DNA of 6,069 nt from Syntrophomonadaceae bacterium (GTDB lineage Bacteria > Bacillota > Dethiobacteria > DTU022 > UBA8154), in NCBI GenBank assembly GCA_007122565.1, contig SKTJ01000003.1, positions 1-6,069 of the forward strand. Direction: 5' to 3'. How positions within the stretch are numbered: position 1 is the stretch's first letter; each line of letters begins with the position of its first letter. The notes below the pieces were generated by a model, which was not told where the DNA came from, ran no database searches, and saw only the letters and a program-made list of their open reading frames with translations. Positions 5,685 through 6,069 of this stretch are shown here, piece by piece. The position numbers were made by a program, and so were the translations under genes.

Positions 5685-5927
5685 ATGCGAGTTAAAGTTC
5701 AAAAATGGGGTAACAGCATCGCTCTTAGAATCCCGAAATCATTTGCCCTTGAGACCTCGCTAAAATATGGTTCCGTAGTGAACCTCTCATTGCACAATGG
5801 AAAACTAATAGTCGAACCGGTAGCCCCTGAAGAATATAAACTGGAAAACTTACTCTCTGAAGTTAAGGAAACAAATATCCACGCATCACCATCAGATGAC
5901 GAACCAATGGGGAAAGAGGTATGGTAA
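5685..5927 (+). CDS. mazE: MazE-type antitoxin (AbrB/MazE fold)
   Basis: This is the antitoxin of a type II toxin-antitoxin pair: it binds and inhibits the MazF ribonuclease and represses the operon. At 80 residues it is close to E. coli MazE (82). Residues 1-46 form the swapped-hairpin DNA-binding domain, with VQKWGNS at 5-11, ALRIPKS at 13-19 and GKLIVEPV at 39-46. Residues 50-80 are the toxin-binding tail, with YKLENLLSEV at 51-60, then an N-x-H (NIH at 64-66) and the typical ending EPMGKEVW at 73-80. This tail blocks the MazF active site in known complexes. The ATG has AAGGAG 10 bases upstream. Its stop overlaps the first base of the mazF ATG, so the two are translationally coupled. The gene is visibly more AT-rich (roughly 40% GC) than the transglycosylase before it. 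Confidence 0.95.
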   Translation: MRVKVQKWGNSIALRIPKSFALETSLKYGSVVNLSLHNGKLIVEPVAPEEYKLENLLSEVKETNIHASPSDDEPMGKEVW

Positions 5928-6069
5928 TGACGCAAGGCTACATCCCTGCAAAAGGTGACATTGTCTGGTTGGAGTTTTCCCCACATGCCGGCCAGGAGCA
6001 AGCAGGACACAGACCCGCCCTTTGCATTTCACCAAAAGAATACAACGAAAAAGTTGGTTTGGCCATCTT
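5927..6069 (+). CDS. mazF: MazF-type endoribonuclease toxin, partial
   Basis: MazF toxins cut single-stranded mRNA at short specific sequences and stop growth when the antitoxin is degraded. Only 47 complete codons are visible; the family has about 110 residues, so over half is cut off by the right edge. The visible part matches E. coli MazF closely: YIPAKGDIVWLEF at 5-17, then GQEQAGHRPA at 22-31 and ISP at 34-36. E24, H28 and R29 fall at the same numbers as in E. coli MazF, and R29 is catalytic there. The start at 5927 overlaps the mazE stop and has AAAGAGG (5913-5919) 7 bases upstream; an in-frame ATG at 5921 is too close to that site. The cleavage sequence cannot be predicted from this fragment. 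Confidence 0.93.
   Translation, partial: MTQGYIPAKGDIVWLEFSPHAGQEQAGHRPALCISPKEYNEKVGLAI

Overview
The window looks like chromosomal DNA of an anaerobic, endospore-former-type Firmicute (Clostridia, perhaps Peptococcaceae-like). The basis is moderate GC content, TTG starts with purine-rich ribosome binding sites, sigma-A-like promoters, a lipoprotein-type solute-binding protein, and peptidoglycan hydrolases with one N-terminal membrane anchor and no sign of an outer membrane. The taxonomic call is inference from style, not from a marker gene.

Left third (1-2371, minus strand): two genes read leftward and probably form one transcription unit. The first is a class I SAM-dependent methyltransferase (1445-2371). 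After 73 AT-rich bases comes a lipoprotein of the family 5 (nickel/peptide) ABC solute-binding group (1-1371). It resembles NikA to the end of the visible part and runs off the left edge. The permease and ATPase genes would be expected just outside the window.

Divergent regulatory region (2372-2707): this gene-free stretch separates the leftward unit from the rightward genes and is dense in signals. It holds a leftward promoter for the methyltransferase, a leftward terminator-like hairpin with a U-run just upstream of that promoter, a 7-bp inverted repeat, a rightward promoter, and a short dyad near the predicted start of transcription. It also holds a perfect 8-bp inverted repeat (TGATAACA-N10-TGTTATCA), one arm of which recurs in the leader of the methyltransferase.

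Middle and right (2708-5605, plus strand): two cell-wall enzymes, each with a predicted N-terminal membrane anchor. The first is an Amidase_3 N-acetylmuramoyl-L-alanine amidase, followed by a good intrinsic terminator and a small cluster of pyrimidine-rich direct repeats. The second is a large Slt70-like lytic transglycosylase with an alpha-helical repeat body and a C-terminal GH23 domain. One cuts the peptide side chains from the glycan and the other cuts the glycan strand, so they could act on the same polymer, although they appear to be transcribed separately.

Right edge (5616-6069): a MazE/MazF type II toxin-antitoxin pair with its own strong promoter, operator-like dyads over the promoter, and a 1-base stop/start overlap. 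MazF is cut by the window edge. This module is clearly more AT-rich than the transglycosylase next to it, consistent with recent acquisition.

No tRNA, rRNA, CRISPR array, insertion sequence or phage gene was seen. I found no clearly novel system. The most unusual parts are the divergent control region and the pairing of a methyltransferase with a NikA-like binding protein that seems to lack the NikA ligand arginine.
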